A stretch of 64,000 bases of DNA from Tragulus kanchil (GCA_022376925.1 JAIOJX010000001.1:3009501-3073500); one strand, 5' to 3'. Positions 24,135 to 35,384 are shown, counted from the first letter of the stretch. Notes: a model not told the origin generated them from the sequence alone. Numbers and translations: made by a program.

Positions 24135-24776
24135 GGACAGGAGGATCCCGGGCCCTGCCTGGTGTCAAGGCTCCGTGCGAGGGAGGCCGGGGCGGGCAGA
24201 GCCCAGCCCAGGGAGAGAGCTGGGCCCCGGGCGGGGTCCTTGGGGCGACGGCCGCGGAGGGCAGGGGGAGGCGGCCGCGGAGGGCAGGGGGAGGCGGCTC
24301 CTGAGCGCGGGCGGAGCGGCCTGGGGACGGGAGGCGCCGGGCCGAGGGCGAGGGCTTCAGGGCGCGGTTCCAGGGCGCACTCCCGGGCCCGAGGGAGGCC
24401 CGAGCGGGCGCGCGGCCCTGGCCCGGGGTGCACTCCCGGGGTCCGCGCTGGAGGCCCGGCGGGGGGCGCGGAGGGCGGGGGAGAGGCCCAAGCGGGTCCC
24501 CAGCCTCGAGGCCGCGGGAGGCCCCGGGCAGGTGTGGCCCCGCGCGAGGCCCCGCGGGGCTGTGGGGGCAGCCCAGGGCCTTGTCCCGAGTGGCCCCGCG
24601 GGCCCCCCGAGGGCGGGCAGGGTCCAGGCCCGGCCCGGGGAGAGCGGAGCCCTACCAGGGAGCCCCACGAGGGAGCCCCCACCCCAGACCCGGGGGACCT
24701 CCCAGAGGGCAGCCCTCCCACCGGCACCGAGGGCCCAGGGCGGTGCCGCAGTCGACCCCCGAGGTGTCCCCTCCAG

Positions 24777-24871
24777 GTCTCTCCCGAGGAGGAAGCCGTG
24801 TGAGAAGAAAGCCTAGGAAGAGGTCCCGAGGTCAGAGAGCCGAGGAGGTACAGGCCGTGCCAGGAGGCAAG
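24777..24871 (+). other. MAGEA10: Predicted non-coding exon of the MAGE gene
   Basis: Bounded by a pyrimidine-rich acceptor 'gtgtcccctccag' ending at 24776 and a donor 'caagGTGAGG' with GT at 24872. The length is 95 bp. The position, two short exons before the coding exon, fits the MAGE-A gene plan. There is no transcript evidence. Confidence 0.5.
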
Positions 24872-25016
24872 GTGAGGTGTGCGCCCTGAGTGCGCACCAG
24901 GGCCCCCATCCCAGAACAGACGGGACCCCACAAGGCCCCGGTCCCCCACCGTGTCACCCCGGAACCGCGGGTGGTGTTGCCTGCGCCCTGAGGAGCCCCC
25001 TCACTTCCTCCTCCAG

Positions 25017-25087
25017 GTCAGCAGGGAAAAGGCAGCCTGGTTGGATTGCCCGTGTGAGGCCCAAGAGCAGCCCTCAAGAGGAGACCC
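25017..25087 (+). other. MAGEA10: Predicted penultimate non-coding exon (71 bp)
   Basis: Acceptor 'acttcctcctccag' ends at 25016 and donor GTAAGT starts at 25088. The sequence 'aggcagcctggttggattgc' and the 71-bp length parallel the ~73-bp exon just before the coding exon of human MAGE-A genes. The intron to the coding exon is only 74 bp, again as in that family. Confidence 0.7.
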
Positions 25088-25161
25088 GTAAGTGGCCTGT
25101 GTCGGGGCTGCCCAGGGTGCCTTTCTCAGCCGAGGCCGCTCACTCCCCTTCTCTCCCCCAG

Positions 25162-26303
25162 GCCTGCGGTCCCCGTCTGCCTGTCCTCCTGCCCACACTC
25201 TTGTCTGCGGTTAGACCCCAGTCATCATGCCTCATCTTCCAAAGCGCCGGCGTTGCATGCCTGAGGAAGGCTGTGAGCCCCAAAGCAATACCCTGGATGT
25301 GGAAGAGGATGCGTCGTCATCCTCCTCCACCTGTTCCTCCTCTTTTCCCTTATCCTCCTCTTCCTCTTCCTCTTGCCTTTCTCTGATCTTCAGCTCCTTT
25401 GAGGAGGAGCTTTGTTTTATTCCTCAAATTGAGAGCCCTTTAGAGAACCCTCTGAGTTCCTCCCCTTCTCCCACTGCTGTTGCCTCTCCTCCATTGAGCC
25501 AATCTGAGGCTGGCTCCAGCAGCCAAAAAGAGGAGACTCTGAGCAGCTCTCAGGATCTGCCAGATGCTGAGTTCTTGACCAGAAATATGATTAATGTCAA
25601 GGTGGCTGCTCTGATAGAGTTTCTGATTCTCAAGTATCGTGCCAAGGAGCTGACCACAAAGGATGAAATGCTGAATGTCATCATCACGGATGGCGAGGAG
25701 CACTTCTCTGAGATCTTCAGGGAAGCGTCAGAGTGCATGCAGCTGGTCTTTGGTGTGGATGTGAAGGAAGTGGACCCCAGCGACCACTCCTTTGCCCTGG
25801 TCACCACTCTGGGCCTCACTTACAGTGGGATGCTGAGCGATGAACAGACCATGCCCAACACTGGTATGCTGATACTTATCCTGAGCATCATCTTTATGGA
25901 GGGCCCCTGTATCAGTGAGGAGGAGATATGGGAAGCGCTGAGTAAGATAGAAGTCTATGCTGGGCTAGATCACTTTATCTATGGGGAGCCTAGGGAGCTT
26001 ATTACCAAACTGTGGGTGCAGGAGCAGTACCTGGAGTACCGACAGATTCCCAACAGCGATCCTGCCCGCTATGAGTTTCTGTGGGGTCCTAGGGCCCACG
26101 CGGAGATCAGCAAGATGGCTCTCCTGGAGTTTTTGGCCAATGTCAGTGACTGTGATGCTAGATCCTTCCCTGTGTGGTATGAAGAGGCACTGAGAGATGA
26201 GGCAGACAGGGCCCTGTCTAGAATTGCCACCACAGAAGATACCCTGGTCATGGCCAGCGCGAGTTCAAGTGACATGTCCAGCAGCCTCTTCTGCCCTGAG
26301 TGA
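25162..26303 (+). CDS. MAGEA10: MAGE-A family protein, MAGEA10-like (CDS 25227-26303)
   Basis: The final exon starts after acceptor 'ttctctcccccag' (AG at 25160-25161). A 65-bp 5' UTR leads to the ATG at 25227 (A at -3), giving 358 residues with no internal break. Residues 1-14 are the MAGEA10-type start MPHLPKRRRCMPEE. Residues 29-50 are a serine-rich run from a TCC/TCT repeat. About 123-323 is the MAGE homology domain: EFLILKYRAKELTTKDEML (131-149), LGLTYSGMLSDEQ (195-207), SDPARYEFLWGPRAHAEI (277-294) and SFPVWYEEAL (313-322). The C-terminus ASASSS...PE is also MAGEA10-like; the human protein is about 369 aa. MAGE proteins bind RING E3 ligases through this domain and MAGE-A genes are normally testis-restricted. 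Orthology to MAGEA10 rather than another ruminant MAGE-A paralogue is from memory. Confidence 0.85.
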
Positions 26304-26800
26304 AATCCAAGGCCCATTCTTCAGTCTCTTTTAAGAAGAGCAGTCAGTGATCTGAGTGGTAGAAGGTCACACTGGGGGCGAGGGAATCATAGTTAATAAC
26401 GTTTTTGTTTCTGTTGTGTAGGGGTGACTTAGAACTCTGTCTTCTATTTTCAGCTATTTTAAAATGTTTTTGCTCAACTAGAAAGTCTGATATTCTCAGA
26501 ATCTAAGTTTATGAATGAGATTGGCCATGCATTTATTGGTTTTTATTCAGTTTAGAAAAAAGAGCTTTATTATTTTAAGATAAATTATGAAACCTTTCAT
26601 CTTATTTGTAGTCTGTAATAAGATGACATTAGAGTAGGAATTTCCTTGAAAATGTAAAAGAACTTAGTAGAGAAAGAATTAAATGGTTTTTAAAAATTTT
26701 TCATTACTTTTAGTCTATTCTATAAAATGAAGATATGCACCTGGATGTTGCTTATTAAATGCTGTAGAAGAAATAAAATAATAATAAATGAAATCTTTGC
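26304..26800 (+). terminator. MAGEA10: MAGE 3' UTR and poly(A) signals
   Basis: An AT-rich 3' UTR ends at two AATAAA signals (26772-26777 and 26783-26788), followed by 'gaaatctttgctcactggtc', which resembles the conserved 3' end of human MAGE-A genes. A cleavage site near 26800 is inferred. The same signals recur at 27860-27876 in duplication 5. Confidence 0.7.
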
Positions 26801-26950
26801 TCACTGGTCCATTTATTCCCCAGACCTTCACGGAGCGCCTATTCTCTGGAAGGTTCTGTGGTAGCAGTGGGGCCACCAGGAGAGGCAGGACACACCCACT
26901 CCTAGACGGATGGTCTAGGAGCCCAACCAAGGGCTAACCCTGGTGAGGCA

Positions 26951-27391
26951 GGTATGCTGATACTTATCCTGAGCATCATCTTTATGGAGGGCCCCTGTAT
27001 CAGTGAGGAGGAGATATGGGAAGCGCTGAGTAAGATAGAAGTCTATGCTGGGCTAGATCACTTTATCTATGGGGAGCCTAGGGAGCTTATTACCAAACTG
27101 TGGGTGCAGGAGCAGTACCTGGAGTACCGACAGATTCCCAACAGCGATCCTGCCCGCTATGAGTTTCTGTGGGGTCCTAGGGCCCACGCGGAGATCAGCA
27201 AGATGGCTCTCCTGGAGTTTTTGGCCAATGTCAGTGACTGTGATGCTAGATCCTTCCCTGTGTGGTATGAAGAGGCACTGAGAGATGAGGCAGACAGGGC
27301 CCTGTCTAGAATTGCCACCACAGAAGATACCCTGGTCATGGCCAGCGCGAGTTCAAGTGACATGTCCAGCAGCCTCTTCTGCCCTGAGTGA
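26951..27391 (+). pseudogene. Apparent second, truncated MAGE (C-terminal 146 codons); probable assembly duplicate
   Basis: Identical in protein sequence to residues 213-358 of the upstream gene and in the same frame to the stop at 27389-27391. It has no start region, promoter or splice acceptor of its own. A naive annotation would call a 145-aa MAGE from the internal Met at 26954. Zero divergence together with the junction pattern argues that this is the same DNA assembled twice, not a real pseudogene. Confidence 0.8.
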
Positions 27392-28043
27392 AATCCAAGG
27401 CCCATTCTTCAGTCTCTTTTAAGAAGAGCAGTCAGTGATCTGAGTGGTAGAAGGTCACACTGGGGGCGAGGGAATCATAGTTAATAACGTTTTTGTTTCT
27501 GTTGTGTAGGGGTGACTTAGAACTCTGTCTTCTATTTTCAGCTATTTTAAAATGTTTTTGCTCAACTAGAAAGTCTGATATTCTCAGAATCTAAGTTTAT
27601 GAATGAGATTGGCCATGCATTTATTGGTTTTTATTCAGTTTAGAAAAAAGAGCTTTATTATTTTAAGATAAATTATGAAACCTTTCATCTTATTTGTAGT
27701 CTGTAATAAGATGACATTAGAGTAGGAATTTCCTTGAAAATGTAAAAGAACTTAGTAGAGAAAGAATTAAATGGTTTTTAAAAATTTTTCATTACTTTTA
27801 GTCTATTCTATAAAATGAAGATATGCACCTGGATGTTGCTTATTAAATGCTGTAGAAGAAATAAAATAATAATAAATGAAATCTTTGCTCACTGGTCCAT
27901 TTATTCCCCAGACCTTCACGGAGCGCCTATTCTCTGGAAGGTTCTGTGGTAGCAGTGGGGCCACCAGGAGAGGCAGGACACACCCACTCCTAGACGGATG
28001 GTCTAGGAGCCCAAGGCTACCCTGGGTGAGGAGGTGGGACTCC

Positions 28044-28565
28044 AGAAGGAGCCCTCGAGTAACTGTGCCTGAGCCAGGGCAGTCTGGGACTTTGGGATGC
28101 TGGGGTTCCTTCTGTGAGAGGTGATTGTGATGAGGCTGGTGGTGGCAGCCCTCACACCTGCAGACAGTGTGTTTTAGGAATGAGAGAAAAACCTAGATAA
28201 AAAGAAAACAAAAAACCCTGCTTTTGGCATTTCCTTTTGCATCGTGGATAAACCAGAAAGAAATCACTTCCAGGGGAAAGTAAGAAAGTTGTCCTGTACT
28301 CCTGTCCCAGATCTGCTGAACACAAGATCCAGGTGTTTTATGAGTATCATCTGCAAGGGTTTCCTGAGAAATAAGGATGAATGTCTTGAATGATGTTGGG
28401 AAGTCACTGTCCTGGCACCTGCTGTGCTGGCCTAGGAAAGCCAGAGATAACTTTATTAGAACACATTCTAATTAGATTGCTTTTGTTATAATTTTATTCC
28501 AAAAATCTGTACCATTCCTATTTTCAAAATACTGTATGTGAATATCCTTCACTCTCAAAATAGTT
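28044..28565. other. Intergenic, nothing recognised
   Basis: Flanking DNA downstream of the MAGE 3' end. No gene or named repeat recognised. Confidence 0.4.
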
Positions 28566-28836
28566 TTTTTTTAATATTTTTTTTTGGCCACTTCTATTGA
28601 TCTTTCATCTATTTATCTTTGTTCTTTGGCCTGTGTGGGCCTCCCATCACAGTGGCCTCTGTCGCTGCAGAGCACTGGCTCTGGGTGCATGTGCTCCAGA
28701 GCACTGGCTTGGTAGTCGGACACATTGGTCCAGCCACTCAGCGGCACGTGGGATCTTCCCAGGCCAGGGATCGAACAGGTGCCCCTTGCACTGCAAGGCG
28801 GTGTCCTTACCCACTGGACCACCAGGGAAGCCCTCA
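28566..28836 (-). mobile_element. tRNA-Glu SINE, 'gaagtggcc'-tail subfamily (copy 4)
   Basis: The antisense copy begins with a T-run and 'ggccacttctattgatcttt' and ends with 'ccaccagggaagccc'. Imperfect flanking repeats (about CTCAAAA at 28555 and 28833) fit a target-site duplication. Confidence 0.85.
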
Positions 28837-28868
28837 AAAGTTTTAAAAGTGATAAAAATATTTTACAT

Positions 28869-31101
28869 TCTTTTAAACTTTGGTCAAAATTATGCTTAAA
28901 ATATTGTCTCAATGTTGTTTCAATTTGTGTCGTCTCCATTTTCTCATTAGGTTAAACAGAACATTTATTTAGTGCCTCACCCGTGTAAAACTGGGTTGAT
29001 GTAGTGATGTCCCAAGTGACAGGATTCCTCTGAGCATGATTTAATCACAGAGCATCCTGGTTCCCTTCTCACTGAGAAGCAAGGATTCAGTCAAGAGCCA
29101 GGGGAGGGAACCAGAAAGAATACCCTCAGCTGACGAGGGGCATTGAGAGCATCGCTGGGGAAAGAGAGACGTGCAAAGCCAAGTCCAGAGAGCCCCAGGC
29201 AGGCTGACAGCCAGGACCTTGAAGCCAGAGTTCAGTGTAGCGGGCAGAGGACCCCAAAGGAGAGAAGTTGGGGAAGGGAAAGTGTACAGGACAAGGGATG
29301 TAAAGAGGTTGGGGAGATCTCTGGACCGTGCTCCCCAGCTGGAAGTTGCAGGGTGCTCTGAGTGGTCAGGTCTATTGGATGAATGGACCAGAGGCATGCC
29401 AGACAGCCCCTCCTAGCCTCAGAATCCCCCTGCCTCTGTCAGCAAGAGTACACCTGACTCTGTGCGTCATTCGGGGGAGCTTCATCTCTTGACTACCCGC
29501 GTGGTCCTGTGCACCTGTGCCAGTGTTTCAGGGCGGGGCTGGAAACTGGCATGGTGCCTCTTGGAGGCTGAGGACTCTTCCCAGGTTATAGCAACACTCC
29601 ATGGAGGTCGGGGCCATCTGGGTGCAGGTGGTGACTGGGGCCAGACAGGTGAACAGGCCAGAAATGCCCAAGAGCTGGGGAAGGGAGTGTATAGACAGCT
29701 GTAAAGAGGGTGGGATTGGAATAGGAGAGCCACCGGAAGTGAGGACGAGGCTCCTGTAAGAGTTTCTTATTCAGTAAGTGAATAGTAATTTGAGTCTGGA
29801 GTTCACAGCAGAGCCTTTAGTCCCATCGTGTTCACATTTAAGTGATGAGGGCAGTTTAAGTGCGCCGTATATATGGGTTCATCTGGTCAGTGTGCTCGGG
29901 CCTCTGGTACAAGAAAAGATAACAATTAACCACACCTGCTGGATCTCAGAATCGTTAAACCCATGAAACCCAACAGTTTTCACTCAGTTTTCTTTTAAAC
30001 TTTGGTCAAAATTATGCTTAAAATATTGTCTCAATGTTGTTTCAATTTGTGTCGTCTCCATTTTCTCATTAGGTTAAACAGAACATTTATTTAGTGCCTC
30101 ACCCGTGTAAAACTGGGTTGATGTAGTGATGTCCCAAGTGACAGGATTCCTCTGAGCATGATTTAATCACAGAGCATCCTGGTTCCTTCTCACTGAGAAG
30201 CAAGGATTCAGTCAAGAGCCAGGGGAGGGAACCAGAAAGAATACCCTCAGCTGACGAGGGGCATTGAGAGCATCGCTGGGGAAAGAGAGACGTGCAAAGC
30301 CAAGTCCAGAGAGCCCCAGGCAGGCTGACAGCCAGGACCTTGAAGCCAGAGTTCAGTGTAGCGGGCAGAGGACCCCAAAGGAGAGAAGTTGGGGAAGGGA
30401 AAGTGTACAGGACAAGGGATGTAAAGAGGTTGGGGAGATCTCTGGACCGTGCTCCCCAGCTGGAAGTTGCAGGGTGCTCTGAGTGGTCAGGTCTATTGGA
30501 TGAATGGACCAGAGGCATGCCAGACAGCCCCTCCTAGCCTCAGAATCCCCCTGCCTCTGTCAGCAAGAGTACACCTGACTCTGTGCGTCATTCGGGGGAG
30601 CTTCATCTCTTGACTACCCGCGTGGTCCTGTGCACCTGTGCCAGTGTTTCAGGGCGGGGCTGGAAACTGGCATGGTGCCTCTTGGAGGCTGAGGACTCTT
30701 CCCAGGTTATAGCAACACTCCATGGAGGTCGGGGCCATCTGGGTGCAGGTGGTGACTGGGGCCAGACAGGTGAACAGGCCAGAAATGCCCAAGAGCTGGG
30801 GAAGGGAGTGTATAGACAGCTGTAAAGAGGGTGGGATTGGAATAGGAGAGCCACCGGAAGTGAGGACGAGGCTCCTGTAAGAGTTTCTTATTCAGTAAGT
30901 GAATAGTAATTTGAGTCTGGAGTTCACAGCAGAGCCTTTAGTCCCATCGTGTTCACATTTAAGTGATGAGGGCAGTTTAAGTGCGCCGTATATATGGGTT
31001 CATCTGGTCAGTGTGCTCGGGCCTCTGGTACAAGAAAAGATAACAATTAACCACACCTGCTGGATCTCAGAATCGTTAAACCCATGAAACCCAACAGTTT
31101 T
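28869..31101. repeat. Near-perfect tandem duplication 6 (~1.11 kb)
   Basis: Copy A is 28869-29980 and copy B is 29991-31101, with about 10 bp of filler. One C-run base is missing in B (near 30186). The unit is GC-moderate intergenic DNA with several short open frames on both strands, identical in the two copies, and none with a recognisable domain. Confidence 0.95.
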
Positions 31102-31319
31102 CTATTTCTCCCCTCTCAGCCTTTTGCCTAATCTTGGTGTGCATTTTCCTCTTCCATATGTTATAAACTCCACCATACATTGTTATGATCTTTAAGTAGT
31201 CAATTATCTCTCAAAGACATTTACACAAGTAAGGGAGTCCTCCTCTGTTCCCACATTAAGCTGCAATCCAGGGGCTCTTCATTAATTTGTAGATTCAGAT
31301 TTCCATCTGGCATAATATT

Positions 31320-31702
31320 CTGTCAGTCTGGTGGACTTTAGCATTTCTTTAAAACATTCTTTAGCATTTATTTTAGTGCATGGTTCTTGGTGATTAATTC
31401 CTTAAGGTTTCGTATTCCAGAAGAAGTCTCTATTTCAGCTTTATTTTTGCAATGGATTTTCACTGACTGTAGAATCCTAGGTTGACAGTTTAATTTTTCA
31501 GTACTTTAAAAGATGGTGCTCCACTCATCTCTTGCTTTCACTGTTTTTGACAAGAAACCCACTCTTATCCTTATCTTTGTTCCTTTTTAGTAAAGTGCCA
31601 TTTCCCCGCTTCTGGGTGCTTTTAAGATTTTCTCTTCATCACTGATCTTAAATAATTTGAATATTGTGGGCCTTGGTATGGAGATATATATATATGTATG
31701 TA

Positions 31703-31747
<45 letters not shown>

Positions 31748-31800
31748 TGTTCTTGGCATTCTTTTCAGTTTTTCAATCTGTATATTTATAGTTTTACTTT
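31320..31800 (-). mobile_element. L1M 3'-region relic, antisense (part 1)
   Basis: 'agcatttctttaaaacattc', 'ttttcactgactgtagaatc' and 'tgcttttaagattttctctt' follow the antisense reading of the 3' region of old L1 elements. The same element continues after a younger L1 insertion, at about 32300-33460. Confidence 0.55.
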
Positions 31801-31938
31801 TTTCAATTAACTTTTATTGGAGCCTAATTGCTTTACAATATTATGTTAGTTTCAACTGTATAGCAAAGTGAATCAGATATATATATCTCTATATATATCT
31901 ATATATATATGTATATATATATAGATATATATATATAA
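31684..31938. repeat. AT/GT-rich microsatellites
   Basis: (TA)n/(TG)n at 31684-31746 and a second TA-rich run at 31878-31938. Confidence 0.9.
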
Positions 31939-32290
31939 AATCTCTCTCTTTTGGATTTCCTTTCCATTTTGGTCACCACAGAACACTGAGCAGAGTTCCT
32001 TGTGCTATACAGTAGGTTCTCATTCGTTATTTATTTCATACATGATGGTAGTGATTTACTCACTGAGTCATGTCAGACTATTTTGTGACCCCATGAACTG
32101 CAGCCCGCCATGGGATTTCCCAGGCAAGGATACTGGAGTGGGTTGCCATTTCCTTCTCCTGGGCATCTTCTTGACCCAGGAATTGAACCTGCATCTACTA
32201 CGTTGGCAGGTGGGATCTTCACTGACTGAGCTTCCTGAGAGTAGTGTATATATGTTAGTTTCAACCTCCCAATTAATCCCACCCACCTTA
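31800..32290 (-). mobile_element. Cetartiodactyl L1 3' end, antisense, with BovA2 inserted
   Basis: 'cttttattggagcctaattg', 'tatagcaaagtgaatcagat' and 'tgtgctatacagtaggttct' match the 3' UTR of ruminant/cetartiodactyl L1. The BovA2 at 32053-32240 interrupts it. Confidence 0.7.
32053..32240 (-). mobile_element. BovA2 SINE
   Basis: Antisense layout from 'actgagtcatgtcagacta' to 'actgactgagcttcctgag', with a short flanking repeat (GTAGTG on both sides). Confidence 0.85.
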
Positions 32291-32299
32291 TAGTTTTTA

Positions 32300-33460
32300 T
32301 CTGATTTGAAGACTTCTCATTCAATTTTTTTTAAATTTATGCTCGTTTTTCCCTTCCTTTTGGGCTTTCCAAATATATGTACATATGTACATAGGTCACT
32401 TGAAGTTGTCTCACAACTTGCCAATATTCATTGCTTTCAGTATTGTTTTCTCAGTGTGTTTTTTCCTAGAAAGCTTTATTGCTATATCCTCAAGTTCACT
32501 CCCTGGAGAATGAAATGGAAACCCACTCCAGTATTCTTGCCTGTAAAATCCCATGGATGGAGGAGCCTGGTGGACTACAGTCCAAGGGGTCGCAGAGTCG
32601 GACATGACTGACACACAAGTTCACTAATCTTTTCTTCTTACATGTCAAATCTGCCATAAGTCACAGTCAGTGTATCTCTTCCATTCAGGCACTGCAGCCT
32701 TCAGATCTCAGAGTTTCTTTAGGCTCTTTTTTGTCTGTCATGTCCCTGTTTAGCAATGTTTGACCTTTCCTCTTTTGAACATATGGAACAGTTATATACA
32801 GCACTGTTTTAATGTCCTTGTCCACGAACTATCATCTGTCTCATTTCTAGGTCAGTTCTAATTATTTTTCTCCTCATTCCTGATCCTAGTTTCCTGCTTC
32901 TTTGAATGGCTGGCAATTTTGATTGGATGTCAGATATTACGAATTTTATTTTGTTAAATCCTGGATATTTTTGTGTTTCTATAAATAAATATTCCTAAGG
33001 TTTTTTCAGGGACACAATTAAGTTACTTGGACTCAAGTTACTGGTTTTGTCAGTCATGCTTTTAAATTTTGTTAAGTGAGTTAAAAGCAGTGGTTAGATT
33101 GTGGCTCATAGTTCCTCTCTTCTGGGGCAAAACCACTCTCTGTATTCTAACTGAGCCCCAGTGAACTGTGCAGTTTTCCGCTCTGACTAATAGGAGCAGG
33201 AATGATTCTAGACTTGCATGATCTCTGGAGATTTCTCTCTGGGGAGCTCTCTTCCCGCTGAGATTTTGTCCTGCAAGCTCTTGCCACCTAGCATCCTCCA
33301 GACTCTCAGCTCCACCTGCTGAACTCGAGAAGATGGCCAGCCTCCCACATGATACACTGTGGCCAACAGTCTTTCTCTGGGCAGTAAGCTTGAGCAATCA
33401 CAGGACTCACCTCACTTGTTTTTCATCTCTTAGAGAACACTATTCCTCTTGGCCTGCTTT
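32300..33460 (-). mobile_element. L1M 3'-region relic, antisense (part 2)
   Basis: Continues the old L1: 'gctatatcctcaagttcact', 'aacagttatatacagcactg', 'gaatggctggcaattttgat' and 'cctggatatttttgtgtttc' occur in the order expected for the antisense 3' region. The frame 33062-33397 lies within it and is not a gene. Confidence 0.55.
32501..32615 (+). mobile_element. 5'-truncated BovA SINE with perfect target-site duplication
   Basis: Perfect 10-bp duplication CAAGTTCACT (32491-32500 and 32616-32625). Only the BovA body is present, from 'ggagaatgaaatggaaaccc' to 'ggacatgactgacacac'. Confidence 0.9.
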
Positions 33461-33871
33461 CTAATAAACCAAAAATCATTATTTCATGTGTACTGTCTGT
33501 TTTTATAGTTGTTTGAGGAGCAACTAAGCACACAGAGCTGTTTGAGGTAGGTATGTGTGTTTGATCCCTGTTACTCCATCGTGGTCAGAATTGGAAGTCC
33601 TATAATTCAAATTTAAAACCAAAATCATCTACGTATGACAGTGACCCCTATTTCAACTTACTCAAACTACAACTAAATTGAAGACTGTGGGACACTCATG
33701 TAAGTTAATATAGATATACATATGAAAACTAAGAGTGTATGCAGCAAAATAGCAAGAATATTTTTCTCTTCCTTGTAGAAATATAAGTGATTTTAAATTA
33801 TCTTATTTGTGCTTTCAGTATTTCTAACCCTTCCAAGGCACGTAAGAATTACCAATGGATACGTGTATATG
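33461..33871. other. Intergenic, nothing recognised
   Basis: AT-rich, no gene or named repeat. Confidence 0.4.
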
Positions 33872-34093
33872 TGAGGCATCCCTGATGGTCAGCAGGCAAA
33901 GACTCAGCCTGAAATGCAGGAGACACAGGAGACGTGGGTTCGATCCCTGGGTTGGGAAGATCCCCTAGAGAAGGAAATGGCAACCCACTCCAGTATTCTT
34001 GCCTGAAAAATTCCGTGGGCCGAGGAGCCTGATGGGCTACAGATCATAGGGTCACAAAGAGTTGGACACAACTGCGCAACTAAGCACACACAT
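33872..34093 (+). mobile_element. BovA2 SINE
   Basis: Head 'gatggtcagcaggcaaagac', 'gggttcgatccctgggttgg', body '...tccagtattcttgcctgaa...' and tail 'agttggacacaactgcgc'. Confidence 0.85.
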
Positions 34094-34514
34094 ATTTATG
34101 TATGACTGAGTCTCTTTGCTGTCCATCTGAAACTATCACAACGTTAATCAGCTACCCTCTAATACAAAGTAAATGATTTAATAAAAATAATTACCACTAT
34201 AAAACAAAATATTTAAATATTTAAAATAAGATTTAGACTACCAAAAATAAACACGCATTATGCAGATGGTTTGTTTATAATATTGATTAACTTCTTGCTG
34301 GATTCTGCCCCCAACATGCTTACTGATTACATAACTGTAAAGAAACAAAGGAAAAAACACTTTAAAATCCAATTAGTAGGCTATATGTAGTCATTCAACT
34401 TCTCTCAGTTTCAAATACTATCCTTCACAGGTAAGACTCTATCTTATCTTTAAAACAATCCTTCAGAAAAGCTAATAATATTTTTAAAGAGGGAAATTAA
34501 ATATTTATATTCTT
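34094..34514. other. Intergenic, nothing recognised
   Basis: AT-rich DNA without recognisable features. Confidence 0.4.
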
Positions 34515-34672
34515 GGGTCCATCACTGGATTGGGAAGCTGCCCCAGAGAAGGGAATGTCAACCCATTCTAGTATTCTTGCTTGGAAAATTCCATGCACAG
34601 AGGAACCTGGTGAGCTGCAATCCATGTGGTCACCAAGAGTTGGACCCAAGTGGACATGTATGCGTGCACACA
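34515..34672 (+). mobile_element. 5'-truncated BovA SINE
   Basis: Starts in 'gggtccatcactggattggg', then the BovA body 'cccattctagtattcttgct' to 'agagttggacccaagtgg'. Confidence 0.8.
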
Positions 34673-35150
34673 TATTCCCAAAGACATACTATTGGATCCA
34701 ATATTTATAAGAAGGATTGTATGTGGGCAATATTGGCAGGAGGAGTTATGACTACTTTCATTATTATAGGTGTTGTTTATATGTCCCTTGTCAAAATGTG
34801 TTTATATGTCTCTTATGAACAGCTCATAATAGATAGTTATTTAAAATATGTTTTTCAGGTTTTAATGCCGTTAATTCTGAATTATAAGTGAAAAATGTAC
34901 TTTTAAAAACATTGATTTTCCTAAGAATGAAGTAATATTTTCATAACAATGACCCACATTTTCTTTAATGGGCTATTATTCAACAAATAGCTTCTAAATA
35001 AGTAATGCTTATCTTTCAGAAACTGAACACCATGTAACAAGAACTGTGGTTTTTAATTTTGTTAAAACTTCTCTGCAGTAGATAATACATGCTTGATTGT
35101 CAGCTATATCTCTCATTTTTGTGCATTGACAATTTCTCTGTTTTAACATT
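34673..35150. other. Intergenic, nothing recognised
   Basis: AT-rich. The 104-aa frame 34577-34891 starts inside the truncated BovA and runs into AT-rich DNA, and has no domain I recognise. Confidence 0.4.
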
Positions 35151-35384
35151 TTCATTCACACAGTGTCCTAATAGAGCCATGAATGGATTTCTCTCATTGA
35201 TGTGATGCCACATTCTTGTGCCTCAGGAATTTTCTTACCACTTTATCATTTGTTTTTTGTTCTTTTTGAAACTCATCAATCCCTATTTTTACCAAGTGAT
35301 TTTATTCCAAAGATGTTGATATAGATTTTTAGTTACAAAAAAATGAGCACATAATATATTTGCAATGGAATAACCTTATGGTTG

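Larger units (their letters stand above)
22150..24170 (+). repeat. Degenerate array of MAGE upstream units (candidate alternative first exons)
   Basis: Repeated phrases 'ggtctcagagagactggggacctg', 'gagaatctcaggttctgc' and 'ctgagggaggactgagggga' recur in fixed order near 22545, 22770, 22955, 23198, 23389, 23615 and 23949, spaced roughly 185-330 bp. Each unit ends where a splice donor would be. GTGAGG is intact at 22546, 22941 and 23939 and is broken near 23191, 23380, 23606 and 24170. Human MAGEA4 is known to use several alternative first exons built from such repeats; use here is inferred. Confidence 0.6.
23690..25090 (+). promoter_or_regulatory. CpG island and probable MAGE promoter region
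   Basis: Very GC- and CpG-rich compared with the AT-rich surroundings. Four copies of ACTTCCGG (ETS-type motif) lie at 23706, 23746, 23793 and 23840, followed by an ATGGCGGC repeat at 24061-24134. Human MAGE-A promoters are known to depend on ETS motifs and on loss of CpG methylation. The transcription start here cannot be fixed from sequence. Long open frames on both strands in this block are a by-product of high GC. Confidence 0.65.
25863..28043. repeat. Near-perfect tandem duplication 5 (~1.09 kb), covering the MAGE 3' end
   Basis: Copy A (25863-26950) runs from codon 213 of the MAGE frame through the 3' UTR and poly(A) signals. Copy B (26951-28043) repeats it. The last ~35 bp of A align to B only with several small indels ('gcccaaccaagggctaaccc' against 'gcccaaggctaccctggg'), the noisy-junction pattern seen at other duplications. 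Confidence 0.95.

Noticed and set aside
23591..24949. 452-aa open frame on the minus strand, and 230-247-aa frames on the plus strand, in the MAGE CpG island
   Set aside because: They are proline/glycine/arginine-rich translations of a GC-rich block where stop codons are rare, overlap one another on both strands, and match no family. They are a composition effect.
26954..27391. A separate 145-aa MAGE gene
   Set aside because: It is identical to the C-terminus of the upstream gene, has no promoter or acceptor, and lies in a probable assembly duplication.
29041..29397. Short frames (118/139 aa and others) conserved between 29.0 kb and 30.1 kb
   Set aside because: They are identical only because of tandem duplication 6. 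They overlap on both strands, with no domain and no coding signature.
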